Assembly (NCBI GenBank): GCA_947468255.1
Contig: CANIMM010000173.1
Span: 1 to 6,856, forward strand
DNA length: 6,856 nt
Direction of reading: 5' to 3'
Source of the DNA: Chitinophagaceae bacterium
GTDB taxonomy: Bacteria > Bacteroidota > Bacteroidia > Chitinophagales > Chitinophagaceae
Each line of letters opens with the position of its first letter. Position 1 is the stretch's first letter. The notes under the pieces were generated by a model. The model had not been told where the DNA came from. It made no database searches and saw only the letters and a list, made by a program, of their open reading frames with translations. Made by a program: the position numbers and the translations under genes. Shown piece after piece: positions 6,664-6,856 of this stretch.

Positions 6664-6709
6664 AAAATCAAAAGTACTGCATCCGCCGTCCTGTACTTTG
6701 GATGCAGTA
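6664..6709 (-). terminator. Hairpin with U-rich tail after atpE (partial terminator or attenuator)
   Basis: TACTGCATCC (6675-6684) and GGATGCAGTA (6700-6709) form a perfect 10-bp stem with a 15-base loop. On the minus strand it starts 19 bases after the atpE stop and is followed by CUUUUGAUUUU. The interrupted U tract suggests incomplete termination, allowing read-through to atpF and atpH. Part of the loop (AAAGTAC, minus 6699-6693) can instead pair with GTACTTT (6677-6671), which would break the stem. It could alternatively protect the 3' end of an atpE message from nucleases. Confidence 0.6.
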
Positions 6710-6728
6710 ATCATGTGGGTAATGGTAA

Positions 6729-6856
6729 TTACAATACCATTGCCAAAAATCCGATAATGATAGCGAACAATGCAGCACCTTCCACCAAAGCCGCAGCCAG
6801 GATCATGTTTGCACGGATATCATTAGAGGCTTCCGGTTGACGGGCAATCGCTTCTA
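6729..6856 (-). CDS. atpE: F1Fo ATP synthase subunit c, 3' end only
   Basis: The minus-strand frame enters from the window's right edge and ends at the stop at 6731-6729. It encodes the last 41 residues plus a partial codon. The visible part begins EAIARQPEA, which holds the cytoplasmic polar loop RQP that contacts gamma and epsilon. The second transmembrane helix follows, with the ion-carrying glutamate in ALVEGAALF (partial residue 25) and a hydrophobic end IIIGFLAMVL. Residues right after the glutamate are Gly-Ala-Ala rather than Ser/Thr, which argues for proton rather than sodium coupling. Subunit c forms the rotor ring of Fo. The order c-b-delta-alpha that follows is the standard one. 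The N-terminal half lies outside the window. Confidence 0.95.
   Translation of the reverse strand, partial: EAIARQPEASNDIRANMILAAALVEGAALFAIIIGFLAMVL

Noticed and set aside
6669..6676. TACTTTTG on the minus strand as a -7 element for an internal atpF promoter
   Set aside because: The motif is a full match, but no -33 element is present at suitable spacing, and it overlaps the hairpin and U tract that explain the sequence.

Overview
The window looks like ordinary chromosome from a member of the Bacteroidota, probably near Chitinophagaceae; the family is a guess from memory of related proteins. The clues are a fairly AT-rich sequence, start codons preceded by A/T-rich leaders with no Shine-Dalgarno sequence, a TTTG-N20-TAnnTTTG promoter of the Bacteroidota type, and an ATP synthase alpha subunit carrying an extra stretch that I associate with this phylum. 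Every gene I can support lies on the minus strand, so transcription runs from the right edge to the left.

Right part (3536-6856): part of the F1Fo ATP synthase locus, in transcription order atpE (c, 3' end only), atpF (b), atpH (delta) and atpA (alpha). The genes are loosely spaced (gaps of 169, 81 and 306 bases). A hairpin with a U-rich tail follows atpE. A clear intrinsic terminator lies between atpH and atpA, with a good promoter immediately after it. atpA therefore seems able to be transcribed on its own, apart from the Fo and delta genes. A second strong terminator follows atpA, and no atpG (gamma) comes next.

Middle (1775-3235): a single-gene unit for a Gfo/Idh/MocA-family oxidoreductase with an N-terminal twin-arginine motif. 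It is bounded by the atpA terminator upstream and its own terminator at 1677-1709.

Left part (1-1539): glpK (glycerol kinase), followed 18 bases later by what looks like the first 11 codons of glpD (glycerol-3-phosphate dehydrogenase), cut by the window edge. Together they would turn glycerol into glycerol-3-phosphate and then dihydroxyacetone phosphate, passing electrons to the respiratory chain, which in turn drives the ATP synthase. I see no RNA genes, mobile elements, CRISPR arrays or defence genes, and no previously undescribed multi-gene system. The points of interest are the transcriptional layout of the atp genes and the exported-type oxidoreductase.
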